Counted from the stretch's first letter, positions 47,610 through 58,625 are shown. The stretch is DNA of 64,000 bases from Coenobita brevimanus (GCA_032717465.1 CM064655.1:17616335-17680334), one strand, 5' to 3'. Notes: a model not told the origin generated them from the letters alone. A program made the numbers and translations.

Positions 47610-47960
47610 TCCCTCACTCATTAATTATTCTTGTTATTTCCAGAGTGAGTTTATTCGGCTTTACGGGCTCTTTGAAATGGAAGGGTTAGCAGTAGCCTTC
47701 ATCCTGGACGTAGATGTCTTGTGTTATTTATATTATTTCCGGACGATTTTATTCATCTTTGGGCATTTTTAACTGGAAATGTTAGATGTAAACTTGATTA
47801 CCTCCTTCAGTACAGTTTTTTTTTTTTAATTAATTCTTTCCATTTCTAGATAAGCTTATTCAACTGTAGGGAGAATTTTCAAACTGGAGGGGTTTACTTT
47901 AGGCTTCATTAGCTCATTCAGTACTTGGGGGTCTTTTGATTAGATAAGGGTGACGTCAGC
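47610..47960 (-). repeat. Dispersed repeat family A, three adjacent copies
   Basis: Minus-strand cores 'aaagccgaataaactcac' (about 47650), 'aagatgaataaaatcgtccgg' (about 47740-47760) and 'acagttgaataagcttatc' (about 47850-47870) are spaced ~100 bases apart. Each is associated with 'ccctccagtttgaaaa'-like sequence and the last ends at 'gtactgaatgagctaatgaag'. This head-to-tail arrangement suggests the family is an old satellite monomer. Confidence 0.7.
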
Positions 47961-48149
47961 TAGGATGAAATGGAAAAACAAAACGTCCTCCGTCTAACGG
48001 GGGAGTAAGTATTATGGAGGGTTTCACTGGCGGGAAGTTTGGGTTTAATGAAGGCCTCCCCCCTCCCCCCCTTTTTTTTTTGTGTTGATGCAATCGCTGG
48101 CGAAGGGTAGGCTAGTTGGAGTCGTGACCAACTGATGGTACAGTCAAGG

Positions 48150-48237
<88 letters not shown>
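48150..48237. repeat. (GT)n microsatellite
   Basis: About 44 uninterrupted GT units. Confidence 0.98.
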
Positions 48238-48238
<1 letters not shown>

Positions 48239-48350
48239 GATAATGTATATAAGCCCAAGAAATGGTGATATATACTTGAAACTTTCTGTTCGTGCTTTTG
48301 CAGTATTTTATATTTTAATATTAAGAGATCAGATATTTATTCTTACCGGT

Positions 48351-49547
48351 AGGTCTTTAGTGGAAAAGTTTCTAGAGAAGGGAAAGAAGTTGTATGCGGC
48401 CTTCGTGGATATTGAGAAAGCATATGACAGAGTGGATAGACAAGGAATGTGGAAAATATTAAGAATATATGGAGTAAATGGAAAGTTGTTGAATGCCATG
48501 AAGAGTATGTGAGAGGTTGCTAAGGTTGCAGTGCGTGTGGATAGTGAATTACGTGAAATTTTCTGTTTGAATGTTGGATTGACACAGGGATGTTTCACGT
48601 CTCCATGGTTGTTCAGTCTGTATATGGATAAGGTTATAAAAGAGATACAAGTTACGGCAGTGGATGTTGGAGCGGCTTTAATGCGAGAGGGCAACGTTTG
48701 GAAACTCCCTGTACTGTTGTTTGCAAACGATACTGTATTATATGAAGACGAGGGGGAACTGCAAGGCTTAGTGAATGAGTTTGGAAGAGTGTGTAAGAAA
48801 CAGAATCTAAAGGTGAATGTAGGGAAGAGTAAAGTTATTGCCTTCGAAAGAAATGGAAGTCACTGGATGTAGTCACAGTGATGTTGAATGATGAGGAAAG
48901 GGAAATTGTAAGTGCATTTAAGTACTTTTGTAGTGCGACGAGTAAGGATGGAAGTTTGGAGAGTGAAGTGCTTGAGTGTCCAGCAAGGAAGAAAGGTTGC
49001 TGGTTCTTTGAAAGCAGTGATAAGAAGCATGGAAGTGAGCATGGAAGTAAAAAAGTCGCTACATGACAGTGATACCACGGTATTGTGATACCAACTTTAG
49101 CGGATGGAAGTGGAGCTTGGGCCTTGTTAGCAGGACACAAGTCAAGAGTGAGAGCAGTGGAAATGAGTTATTTGAGAGGAGCATGTGGAGTTACATGGAG
49201 AGACAGACTGACAAATGAGGAAGTGAAGGAGCGTTGTGGTGTGGATGTGGATGTGATAGAAAGCATTAGGAGAAATACATTGAGGTGGTTTGGCCATGTG
49301 GAGAGGATGGAGAACGAGAGACTAACGAGGAGAGTGTATGTGAGTGAGGTGGAGGGGTGAGAGGGAGGGGGAGGCCAAGGATGAGATGGAGGGATGGAAT
49401 GGAGAGGTATATGAGAGAGGGGTGTGTGAGATGGGAACAGGGCAGTGAAATGGCGAGGGACTGTGCGACATGGAGGCGATTTGTTTGTGGCCTCCCCTGA
49501 AGGGATTAAGGCGTCTGGCAATGGATAGATAGACAGATAGATAGATT
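48351..49547 (+). mobile_element. Decayed RTE-like LINE: reverse-transcriptase core, C-terminus and 3' tail
   Basis: The plus strand encodes the middle and end of a non-LTR reverse transcriptase. 'LYAAFVDIEKAYDRVDR' (fingers/palm, about 48388-48440) carries the first catalytic Asp region. 'GLTQGCFTSPWLFSLYMD' follows near 48575-48628. The catalytic-box segment 'LLFANDT' (48714-48734) has Asn (AAC, 48726-48728) where the first Asp of the family's F-A-D-D is required, so polymerase activity should be lost. 'NLKVNVGKSKVIAF' and 'RRNTLRWFGHVERMENE' come later. Damage includes a TGA at 48510-48512 and frameshifts near 48868, 48975, 49080 and 49357. The conceptual end is a TGA at 49498-49500, then 'agggattaaggcgtctggcaat' and a (GATA)n tail to ~49547. 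No endonuclease domain is present, so it is 5'-truncated. The RTE assignment is from memory of similar proteins. Confidence 0.88.
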
Positions 49548-49889
49548 AATTTTTATTTTTATATAGTTATTTATTTTAGTTTTGTATGTGAGGGTACCGG
49601 TAGTCGGTTAATCTCAGCTTCGTGCTCGATCTTCCGTTTTTTACACCTCGCGTTTTTTGTACGTGGTGTCGATATTGTTTGTCCAACAATATTTTCTCTG
49701 TGCAGTATTGAAAGCTGGTACAGTCTGAATTAATGCCACGCTACCTCCCCATGTGCCAGTTTATTGTAAAGTGATTGTGTACTAAATTATGCGTAGGCTG
49801 TGTACCAGGATTTGTACAGTGTTCTGTTTGTGTAGGGTATAGCGTATGTGGAATGCTCTTTGCATGTAGCTTTTATGCAAGCGTTACAG

Positions 49890-50105
49890 TGCGTCACACC
49901 TATTTAAGTGAAAAAGAGTGGTAGTGGTGGTGGTGGTGTCTAAGCCTTTGTTTCTGGTCACTGTACCCAGTATCCGGTACTCATGTGGATCAAGTGCCAG
50001 TCGGGGTGAAGCTAATGCTGTGCGCCACTGATCCAATCCCTCAGAGGCGGCTGGAGATTCTCTGACTGTGTAATACCACCAGTGGCCTAGATCACTCACT
50101 TACAC
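49890..50105. other. Unclassified sequence with a 71-codon minus frame
   Basis: The minus strand contains 'ggattggatcagtggcgcacagc' and ends in (CCA)n-like triplets. The open frame (49884-50099) has no domain I recognise. It may be a fragment of an interspersed repeat. Confidence 0.25.
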
Positions 50106-50182
50106 TTCAGAAATTTGACGTTCTAACCTCTGGTTCTTATACCTTGGAAAGAGTAGCCTGCTATTAGAATGGTTGTTATCGC

Positions 50183-50183
<1 letters not shown>

Positions 50184-50237
<54 letters not shown>
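50184..50237. repeat. (GT)n microsatellite
   Basis: About 27 GT units. Confidence 0.97.
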
Positions 50238-50239
<2 letters not shown>

Positions 50240-50547
50240 TATTACACAATCGCATATGACTTGGACGGTGAGAGTTGTGTGAGTAGTACCATACAGCGGT
50301 GCTGATGGTGTCCGGGTGTGCAGAACTCCACGTTAAGCCCAGCGCAACCAATAGCCGCGGCACAGCTTGCATGCTGTGGATGGGGGGAGTGAGAGGTGAT
50401 GGTGTTCATGTTCACCATACCTCATCCCCCTCATCTTTCTACTCTTCTCTCGCATCCCCTGGCGGGCGTTGCATTGCGCTCGTGTTTATTATTCGTCAGG
50501 GTTCCTTCTTATCCATTTTCTCACCAGTTTCTTCCCACCCCCCATCT

Positions 50548-50560
50548 CTGTCTGTCTGTC

Positions 50561-50617
<57 letters not shown>

Positions 50618-50648
50618 GTCAATCTGTCTATGTATCTATCTATCTATA
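50548..50648. repeat. (CTGT)n-(CT)n-(TATC)n compound microsatellite
   Basis: CTGTCTGT runs, then CTCTCT, then CTATCTATCTATC. Confidence 0.93.
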
Positions 50649-51034
50649 TACACTAAAATCTCTCCTAGTTCACACATTTTGTTAGTACTGTACATGGTCG
50701 TTTCTCTTACGGATGAGAACTCGCCAGTTCTTTCGTTCCTGCACAAATTTCCGGCCCCATAGCTAATTCTGGTACCTAACAGGCATTTCCGTTCACCCTT
50801 TCCCATTTACGTCATATTCCTTACTTTCATCTGTTGTGCTTTTATCGTAGGTTGTCTCTCTACCTTCTTGCATTTCATAGCCCTCCCCTCTAAACGTTCT
50901 TTCTTACTTTCTAAACAGTCTCCGGCCTATTCTTTTCGTCTGTACGATCGCTTTGTTTTCCTTTTTACCCATATTCACTCTATCTCCCTCCTCCTTGTTA
51001 CACCCACGCGCGAAAGAGTGAGGAAGTTGTGTGT

Positions 51035-51545
51035 TTTGTCCGGTTTGTCTGTCTGACTGTTTAGCTGCTAGCAAGATTATGGAAGAACTATTGGCTGGAA
51101 TTGTACCAAACTCGGCATAATGATTAAGGACTATCAGAGGAACAGGTACTTAGCTTTTGCCCAGAAAAGATCATATGTCAAGAGGAAGGTCACCTCAGAC
51201 AGTTTTGACCTGATTTTGACCATATTCGGTGCAATGGTTAAGGGGCAGAGAACGGTAATGGGATTGTTTTTTAGAATAATTGGGAATGTCATACTCAGAT
51301 CTGATTTGGTTCAGTCAAGTCAGATGGAAGGGTTTAAGGTCAGCCAAAGACATTAGCCGGTTTATTTTCAGAACAATAGGTCAGGGTCACAGGAACGATA
51401 ACTTAAAAAAAAAAAAAATCGATTTGAACCAAGTTTGGTGGATGGGTTGAAGATCAGGTAAGGATGGAGTAATTCACTTCTGAGAACAATCAGTCAAGCT
51501 CATGCGTACATGGCAGGGTCAAAGTATCGGCTTTAAGGCCCATTC
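51035..51545 (+). repeat. Dispersed repeat family E, copy 2 (long)
   Basis: It begins 'ccggtttgtctgtctgactgtttagctgctagcaagattatgg'. It continues with 'accaaactcggcataatg', several GGTCA-containing phrases ('aaggtcacctcagacag', 'ggtcagggtcacagg', 'cagggtcaaagtat') and internally repeated 'gaccatattcggtgcaatggtt' and 'gaaccaagtttggtggatgggtt' units. This periodic 'ccaaacttggt...aaggtca' wording matches the 38.3-kb copy and a type of repeat I have seen in other invertebrate sequences. Confidence 0.65.
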
Positions 51546-51669
51546 ACAGGATCAGTGGGCACCTTTGGCATTCAAGCACGCTGCTAATCATTATCCAAAC
51601 ATGGTGACGACCTACATTAACCTATCAACAGTAGATCACCTGTAAAGTGCGCTTTGTGAGAGCGTGACG

Positions 51670-51905
51670 AGCGAGCGAGCGAGCGAGCATTTGTACACAC
51701 GCCGATCATCATAATTTCATTTTGGTGTAAGCATTCAAAATTTCTGTCGATGTAGTTGAACAATAACAGAAGAATAATTGAGCTAACATCAAGAAAGCGA
51801 GCGTTTGTACATACGCCGATCATCATAATATCATTTTGGTGTAAACTTTCAAAATTTCTGTTGAGGTAGTTGAACAATAACAGAAGAATAACTGAGGTAA
51901 GATAT
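51670..51905. repeat. 114-bp tandem duplication with (GCGA)n start
   Basis: GCGAGCATTTGTACACACGCC begins at 51683, and its partner GCGAGCGTTTGTACATACGCC begins at 51797, 114 bases later. The copies are ~90% alike through 'gttgaacaataacagaagaataa'. A (GCGA)n microsatellite at 51670-51688 lies at the left junction and may have seeded the duplication. Confidence 0.92.
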
Positions 51906-52389
51906 TTACTTTCTCACGTTTTCTCTCTGAATGTGCACATAGCGAGGCACCGTAGCATTTATCACACGCGCAATGTTCACTTCTCTGCTCCCGACTTGTC
52001 GTGTCAACCATGGTGTCAACGAACTGCGTCGGTAAAAGCTTGGCTATTGATAGAATGATAAACCCCCAAAATCGAGCGATTACCCTTGCCGATTTCACCC
52101 CCTAAACATAGAGAAAACGTTCCTCTAAAGTTATGCGCGTAATCTCGGATGTTTAATTGTTATAATTTATGCAAGAAAACATAGTGTTACAATAGGATAT
52201 CGTTTTTTAAATTCGATTTAATAGTTGAGCATGTCATTTGAAACCCTCGGTACATTCCCTTGGAAAGCTGAGATTCCAAGGGGTTTCTTTGGTTTCAAGA
52301 GTAAATATCTAGCTAAAAACAAAATTAATTGAATGTATGTACTACCTGCTGAAAGAATCTCTTTTCTATCTCACATAGTAGAAAAGTTA

Positions 52390-52470
52390 TTAGCCTCTGA
52401 AAACCACTGCGGTCGGGCCGTGTCCTTTCGGGCCGGGCCGGGTCGTGTCGGGCCGTTCATTTCTCAGCTG
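52390..52470. repeat. GGGCCG-rich short tandem words
   Basis: 'tcgggccgtgtc', 'cgggccgggccgggtcg' and 'tgtcgggccg' repeat within ~60 bases. It is a small GC-rich island in AT-rich surroundings. Confidence 0.7.
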
Positions 52471-52699
52471 AACTTGGAGTAAATAAATATCGCTTCCTTC
52501 GCTGCGCTCGCTCTCCCGTGATAAGCGGGGAAGGTATCATATCTACACAATTATTTTCTAGCACTTTTCTTTACCATGAACCTTAAGTGCTCACCGATCG
52601 TGTGGAGAAGTTTTAGACTCATTCGGATATTGCGCGCTGAGTTCTTCACCTTGTTTGTTATTCACCAGGTTTACTATTATCCATTTGCTTACACGTTTT

Positions 52700-53690
52700 C
52701 GTGTCTCTCAGTCGCATTATTTTGTTTACGTTCCCTTGTCTTTCACTTAATAACCCCCTTCCTCTCCCATCTCCCATAACCCCCTCCTCCCCTTCATGAT
52801 TGCTCCCTTCCTGTCTAGCCTTCCCGTTTTCCCTCTACCGTCACATCATTCTTGTGACTTTCAAAAAACTTTATCATTCGCTTCTGTTTCTTCCTCGTTT
52901 CCCTGTATTTCCATCATTTTTGTTTATTTCTGAATATTCCTCATAATTTTCCTCCTCTTTATTTTCCTCTTGATCACTTCTCCTCCTCATTATATTCTAG
53001 TCGTGTTCGCTCTCTCTTTTATTATTCTCTTCCCTACCCTGTTATATTCTGTTCGTGCCTTCCCTCCCCTGTTTATCATTCCATTGTCTCCATCCCCTCA
53101 TTTTTTGTCTGCTTGTCCCCCTCATGTTTATTCTCATCTTATTTTCTCCCCGTGTTTGTGCTTACGTTGTCTCCCTCCCCCTCTCTCTTAAGTTCAGGGG
53201 TTTTCCTATTGATCTTCCGTGTTGGTGGAGGGTACGGGTGCTTGCTGGCTGAAGGTGTGTGTGTGCTTACCCCTCTACCCCTTCCCCATATCCCTTCTCC
53301 ATTTCCCCAGTCCATGCCCCCACATATCCATTCCATCCTCTTCATCCCGTCTCCCACCTCCCCTCATCTTCATTCAGCCGTACCTATCTCCTCACCCACC
53401 TTCTCCCAAGTCTCCATATCCTCCCCACCTCCCATCTTCCCCGCGTCCTCCCATCCCCCCCCCCATATCTCTCCGTACTACCTCTTCTCCACGTCTTCCT
53501 CTACATTCCCCCCATCAATATCCACCTCCTCTTCCACCTCCTTCCGCATCCTCATCTACCTCCTTTCCTCACATCCACTTCTCCTCCACATATTTCCCGC
53601 ATACCTCCTCTCCACATCCCTTCCTCTTCGCGTCCTTCCTTCCATAGCCGCATCTTCCATCTCTCTTCCACCTTCTGCCTTTGTTTAACC
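52700..53690. repeat. C/T-rich low-complexity block
   Basis: Pyrimidine-rich sequence with CCTCCTC, CCACAT and CATCCTC words from 53270. The 191-codon frame (53113-53688) and its overlapping partners are Ser/Pro/Leu/His-rich artefacts. Confidence 0.65.
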
Positions 53691-53736
53691 ACTCACCAGC
53701 TTGCCTGTTTATAGCCTACTCATGTGCTCTTAACTA

Positions 53737-53737
<1 letters not shown>

Positions 53738-53770
<33 letters not shown>
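53738..53770. repeat. (GA)n microsatellite
   Basis: About 14 GA units. Confidence 0.95.
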
Positions 53771-53771
<1 letters not shown>

Positions 53772-53929
53772 GATGCAAAAATAAACAAGGAAGAGAGAGG
53801 AAAAGCTTGTTGTTTATTTTGATGAGTGTGTATGTATTTCGGTATGTTGTTGTTAGGAGCATGGTTGAGGTACTGGATGGGGATTGGCTTAAGTTATAGC
53901 ATAGGTGCTGCGGCCATAAAGGTTGAAAT

Positions 53930-54445
53930 GGGATGTTTGTTTCGGATTTAAGAGGGTTAGAGGGTAGGGGATAGATGGTTATAGCAGTTTAAGTTAGAAG
54001 GGGGGAGTGGGCCAAGGACGAGCACAGTAGGAAAGGACGAAAGGGGATTGGATGGAAGAAGGTAGAATGGGTTGATGAGTTTGAGATGGGAAGTTATGGA
54101 GAGTGGGTTGAGTGGAAGAAGGAAGGTAGCTAGTGACTGGGTTGGTAGGGGGAGATAGGTATGGAGGGGGTTGGGTGGAGGAAGGTGTTGGAGTGGGTGA
54201 CTGGGTTGAAATATAACTGTTTGGAGGAAGTTGGGTAGAAGTTGAGTGAGTGGCAGCGTTGTTGGGGGTGAGGTAGAAAAGTAAAGGAGAGGGGTTGAGT
54301 GGATTCTGATGTGGAATGGGTGAGGTTGGGTGGAAGAAGTTGTGGAGTGGGAGGGGTAGGATGGAAGAAGGTAGGGAGTGGTTGGGTGCTTTGGGTGAGG
54401 GTTGTTTGAGCTGAGTATGTCAGAGGGTAATCCAAGCATATGATA
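53930..54445. repeat. G-rich degenerate minisatellite
   Basis: GGTTGGGTGGAAGAAGG-type units recur irregularly every ~40-60 bases, with 'gagtgggtgactggg' and 'ggttgagtgga' variants. The minus-strand Pro/Thr/Ser/Leu frames are artefacts. Confidence 0.6.
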
Positions 54446-54494
54446 AAGGGTGTGTCAGGGAAAACCAGGAACTCATGTGCAGTACCGTAAGAAA

Positions 54495-54600
54495 CTTTGC
54501 TCCATCACTATCACATGTCTCCTCTAGGCCGAAGAAAAGCATTAGAGGTCAACCGTAATAAGATAGAAGGGTTGATATCCCAGAGACATTTATATTAGTG
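54495..54600 (+). repeat. Dispersed repeat family A, degenerate copy
   Basis: 'gtctcctctaggccgaagaaaagc', then 'aaccgtaataagatagaagggttg', retains the order of the consensus blocks. Confidence 0.45.
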
Positions 54601-54799
54601 ATTGTAAGTTTGATATATCTTTATGAAACTGACTCAGATCATTTGTCGTATCCGAAGTAGAAATGGTGGTTGTAGAAAAGGGATTAACAAGGTAGGTAAT
54701 GCGCAAGGGGCCGTATTCTCCTCAGCCTAGGAGGATTACTACGGTACGGTTCTTTTACACTAACCTGGCCCAGGTATTCATCATTTTGTAGCGTACTTC

Positions 54800-54801
54800 A
54801 A

Positions 54802-54846
<45 letters not shown>

Positions 54847-54848
54847 GC
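54800..54848. repeat. Compound (GT)n-(GA)n microsatellite
   Basis: Ten GT units then about twelve GA units. Confidence 0.95.
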
Positions 54849-54964
54849 AGGGGGAAGGAGGATCACTAATGCAGCGACTCTCCTCCCCAGCTTCCTCCCG
54901 CTTCTCTCTGTCTCCTGCAAGCACTGCCTTTATGTAACAACTTCCTTCCAACTGATTGTTGTAT

Positions 54965-55055
54965 GTTTCTTATTTTTGTATTTTTATGCATAGTTCTCAT
55001 TTTTGTATTTTTATTCATATTTCTCATTTTTGTATTTAGTTTTTCATTTAAGTAT
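54965..55055. repeat. 27-bp T-rich minisatellite (three units)
   Basis: TTCTYATTTTTGTATTTTTAT starts at 54967, 54994 and 55021, a 27-base period. Confidence 0.88.
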
Positions 55056-55808
55056 GCTTTACCTCTTGTTTGTTACTTGCTTTTCCTGTACATTTCTCAT
55101 TTGCGTTTTTTTCACTTGCATTATTATTATTTTTTTGTCATAATTCATACTTCCTTTTTGTGCTCTTCATGGTCAGTTGGTAGTTCTTTTCCTTCTCCTG
55201 TTCGTGTATTGGATGGGAGAACGGCACTTTGCTGGACAATACAGAACCGGATTTCTGGTGGTGGTGCTGTGGCTCATCAGCCCGTGAATACGTGGACTAC
55301 AAGCTGAAGTTAGCCTACTACTGCGGTCCACCATACTCCCTGCGGGGGATAAGGAGTTGAGGGACGTTTGTATAAAACAATTGGTCTCTGCCCTGCCTTC
55401 CGGCTATAACAGTGCGACCAAGAGAAGGCATTCCTCTCACACAGGGAACCAGCTTTCGTGGAAATAATTATAGTCTTCTGGAGACAGCTGGCATGAATTA
55501 CAGAGGTCTTAATTAATGATCAGAACGCTGATGGTGCCATTTTTTTATTCTGTTGGTAGTACAGTACGATAAGCAAAGCCATTAGAATTATAACTATATA
55601 TTTTATAGCTACACAATATTTATTGACCCAGATGCCAGATGCTGGAGACGGACACCTTCACGTGGTAGCATGGGCGTCTCACTGCTTAATTAGACAAAGC
55701 TCCCTCAGTTCCCTCCATTCCTCGAAAGGACGATGGTGGACTGCGGGAGGAGGAAAACTTCACCTCACAGTCCACCAGGTTCAGGTCCAGAGGAGCCTAA
55801 GGCCACAA

Positions 55809-56566
55809 CAGGGTTGGAAAAAATCACATTTTTTAACATCAAAAAATCGATTTTTAAAATTTAAATAGGATGTTTTTATTTAAATCAGATTTTTAAAACT
55901 GTGATTTTTTTTTTTCCCCAACCCTGTTTGTGCCTTTGGGAATTCTGTCCAAAGAGTACAATACTGGGTCTTTTTTCCTGCCACTTGCTGCAGTGCCTCC
56001 GTTAGGCATGATTATATATCACTGTTCAGATAAACAGACTTACAAAATTGAAAATAATAATGTGAATGGGAAGTGGGAGTAAGGCAGAGCACCACAGGCA
56101 GCACTTCTTGGTATGGGGCAGGTTACTCTCACTGTCAGGTACTGAAGAAAGTTGCCAACTTGTCTTTTATATTTTGTCAAATTAGGATCATAATCATTTC
56201 ATTGAATCATGTCACTGTGTCATCAAAGAAGAGTTCAGTTCATATGTTAACACTGAGTATAATCACATATATTGTTATTATCAAAGAGTTTTCTTTCCTT
56301 TGTTATTTAATATTTGCCCTGTAATAAAAGGCAATCACTGGTGCCCGACTTCATCAAGATCAGTACAAGAAGAGTACAGGCCAAGTAGACTTGATGCATC
56401 TGTACAGTACACTTCATCACATTTTCTGTCATCTTCATTTTTACTGTATTTATACCCGGTATTTGAAAAAATCCATTTTGATTTAAATAATGATTTTTTT
56501 TTTCTTTGATTTAAATCGGTTTCAATCACACGATTAAATCGTTCAATTTAAATCATACAAACTCTG
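55809..56566. mobile_element. hAT-like DNA element (758 bp) with perfect 8-bp target duplication
   Basis: GGCCACAA lies immediately before the element (55801-55808) and again immediately after it (56567-56574), the eight-base duplication typical of hAT transposons. The ends are CAGGGTTGG and, on the opposite strand, CAGAGTTTG, which is the right form for hAT. Subterminal AAATCGATTT and ATTTAAATC words occur at both ends. The left 118 bases (55809-55926) form a palindrome of their own, ending CCCCAACCCTG, so a smaller inverted element or a duplicated terminus sits inside the left end. No transposase domain is recognisable in the ~500-base centre, so it is non-autonomous. Confidence 0.82.
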
Positions 56567-57419
56567 GGCCACAACAACAGCAACAACTGTGATGTTAAGT
56601 TCTGAACATCTCTTGTACTCTGGTGGCCCCGTCTGCTGACGTGTAGGGAGATCTGGGAACGAGGAGGTCGTGTCTGCACACCTGCCCTCCCCATTATAGT
56701 AATTAGGCCCGACCCGCCACCTGTTCACTTGCAGGTGGTGGCGGATGGCGTGCTCCCTCCAACGTCATCAGCACGCCACTGGTTTTTGCCGCCTACTGTA
56801 ATGGCCACCTCAAGTGCTGTTGCTGGAGGGTCTTGCTACTTTCGTTTAATTTCGTAAGTGTGGCGTTGCGGGTGTGGTCATGTAAAGTTTTAATCGTGTT
56901 ATTCAGTGCCAATTAATTTCGTAAGTGAATTTAAAGGTATGTTCGTGGATACATTATGTCCTGTTATTCGATGTGGTAGGACAATGAATTTTGTAAGTCT
57001 CATGATACACGTGAAGTCATGGGATTTTTTTATCGTATTAATTCAAGTGTGATATTACAGATGAAGTCATGGAAGGCTTTAGGGTTTTAGTAGTTTCGTT
57101 TAATTTCGTAAGTGTGGCTTTACAGGTGTGGTCGTAAAGTTTCAGACGTGTGCTTGGATTTTTTATGATCTTTTTGAGTGTGGTGTTATTGCCATGATTG
57201 TTTCACACGTGGTATATATTCGTTCCTATTCATTTCTTAAGTGCATGAGGCGCTACTGCAATGGTGGTCCCGCAGTGTTTCAGTCGTGTTAATAGTTGAT
57301 AATTAATTTGTAATGTGAAGTTTATGGACAACATCATGGAAAGTTTTACCCTTGTTATTCGATGTGTGAGGACTTTAGTTTTATTTAATAAGTGTGGTAG
57401 GTTGTGGCGACCATCATCC

Positions 57420-57755
57420 ACCCACTTGATGCAGTGCTGCCTACTTCTTCCTTCACCTCTATCACTCTTTTTCTGTGTCTGCCCTCTCTCTTTCTTTTTC
57501 CTCCATCTTTCCTGTCACTTTTTAGTACTCTTCTCTCCTTTTCAGGTGGCTTTACATTGAGCAACAAAATGAATGGTTTCCTGCAAGCCAGGAAACCATT
57601 ATAACGGTGGGTGGTAACCATATAACCAACCCATACGTGTTTCCAACGTGTCAATAAGTGGGTTGGAGGAGGGTTAGTGCCCCTGCACGGTAAACAACGA
57701 ACTCAGAGACAAAGGACCATCCCTTACGGGATTATAGCGTTAGGCTATAGATACA
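57420..57755 (+). mobile_element. SINE-like element (family D), copy 2, with a LINE-like 3' tail
   Basis: It starts 'cacttgatgcagtgctgcc', followed by a C/T-rich segment. The perfect hairpin ATGGTTTCCTG...CAGGAAACCAT (about 57570-57600) and GGTGGTAACCATATAACCAA come next. It ends 'cccttacgggattatagcgttaggctatagatacatagatac'. That end resembles the 3' end of the LINEs at 14.49 and 49.5 kb ('cccctgaagggattaaggcgtctggcaatggatagatagac'). The first part matches the minus strand at 24.25-24.50 kb. Confidence 0.7.
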
Positions 57756-57879
57756 TAGATACTATTGCCTTGGTCATGGAAGGTTTCATTCTTATTATTC
57801 GATGTGTTAGGACTTCCGTTTAAACCGTTCACCCAGAGGACGTATTGTGTTTATATAATTCTAATCGTTTCATTGCGAT

Positions 57880-58045
57880 ATTATTCAACTGAGGAGAGAC
57901 TTATCGACCTGGATGACTTAGATGTAACCTGCATTTACCCATTAATTTCTCAGGTGCCCCACAGTCCTAAGCTGAATAAAATGATTTGTTAGCAGCAGGG
58001 ATGAAATACAGATGACACACGTGGGCTGAGAGAGTTAATATCATA
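57880..58045 (+). repeat. Dispersed repeat family A, two abutting copies in opposite orientation
   Basis: 'attattcaactgaggagagactt' (minus-oriented core) is followed by 'agtcctaagctgaataaaatgatttg' and 'gctgagagagttaat' (plus-oriented). The pair could fold back. Confidence 0.65.
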
Positions 58046-58484
58046 AGCGTGGCATTACAGTTTTGTTCGTGGAGAGCTTCAGTCGTGTTATTGGGTCTGT
58101 TAGCGCATGAAGGTCTAGGCATGTGTTTAATTTTGCCATCATGCCAGTAACGTCTACTTGGTCATTCTGTTTTCCCTTCAGGTGTGACTCATCGTGTTAG
58201 GACTTTCGGTTAAGTTTCAGTCATATTACTCGATATGTTAGCGCTTGAAGGTGTAGCGTGTCGTTAGGTCCAGCTACGTATTAATGTTGTTATTCGAAGT
58301 GTGAGGCCTGAGGTTGTGGCATGTGTGTGTGATCCTGCCATCGCACCATTAACACCTCCATGTTCACTCTTTGTTTGCCTATGCTAATGAAGGGATGCGC
58401 TGCACCTGCCCGCCACTCCATCACCCCCCCCCCCTTCCTCCTCCACCTTCTCTCTTCTCCAGTTACCGCTGTTGCGTGTGAGGA

Positions 58485-58625
58485 GCCGGTGATGCATTAG
58501 TTAGCACATCCAAGTCGCAGCTGGAAAAACCCGGGGTCAATTCTCGATTTCCTTTCCCCATTGTCCCTGTTGTGAGACTTGGATATAACATCAACGGCTT
58601 TATTTATTTATTTATTTTTTTAGGG
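58485..58625 (+). mobile_element. tRNA-derived SINE with (TTTA)n tail
   Basis: GGTGATGCATTAGTTAGCAC (58488-58507) is A-box and D-arm-like, and GGGTCAATTCTCG at about 58533-58546 is B-box-like. They are spaced as in a tRNA. The short body ends in TTTATTTATTTATTTTTTT (about 58601-58621). The acceptor stem is not intact, so it is not a functional tRNA gene. Confidence 0.6.

Larger units (their letters stand above)
56830..58350. repeat. Degenerate ~75-bp satellite, interrupted by insertions
   Basis: Blocks such as 'ttaatttcgtaagtgtggc', 'acaggtgtggtc', 'gtaaagttttaatcgtg' and 'ttattcgatgtgktaggac' recur in order at about 56835-57140, 57290-57410, 57765-57825 and 58040-58340. The array is split by a SINE-like element at 57420-57755 and by family-A repeats at 57880-58045. 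Confidence 0.6.

Noticed and set aside
55735..55776. Perfect 9-bp hairpin GGTGGACTG...CAGTCCACC as a structured RNA or terminator
   Set aside because: An isolated short stem near the hAT-like element, with no promoter, covariation or U-tract. Expected by chance in 64 kb.
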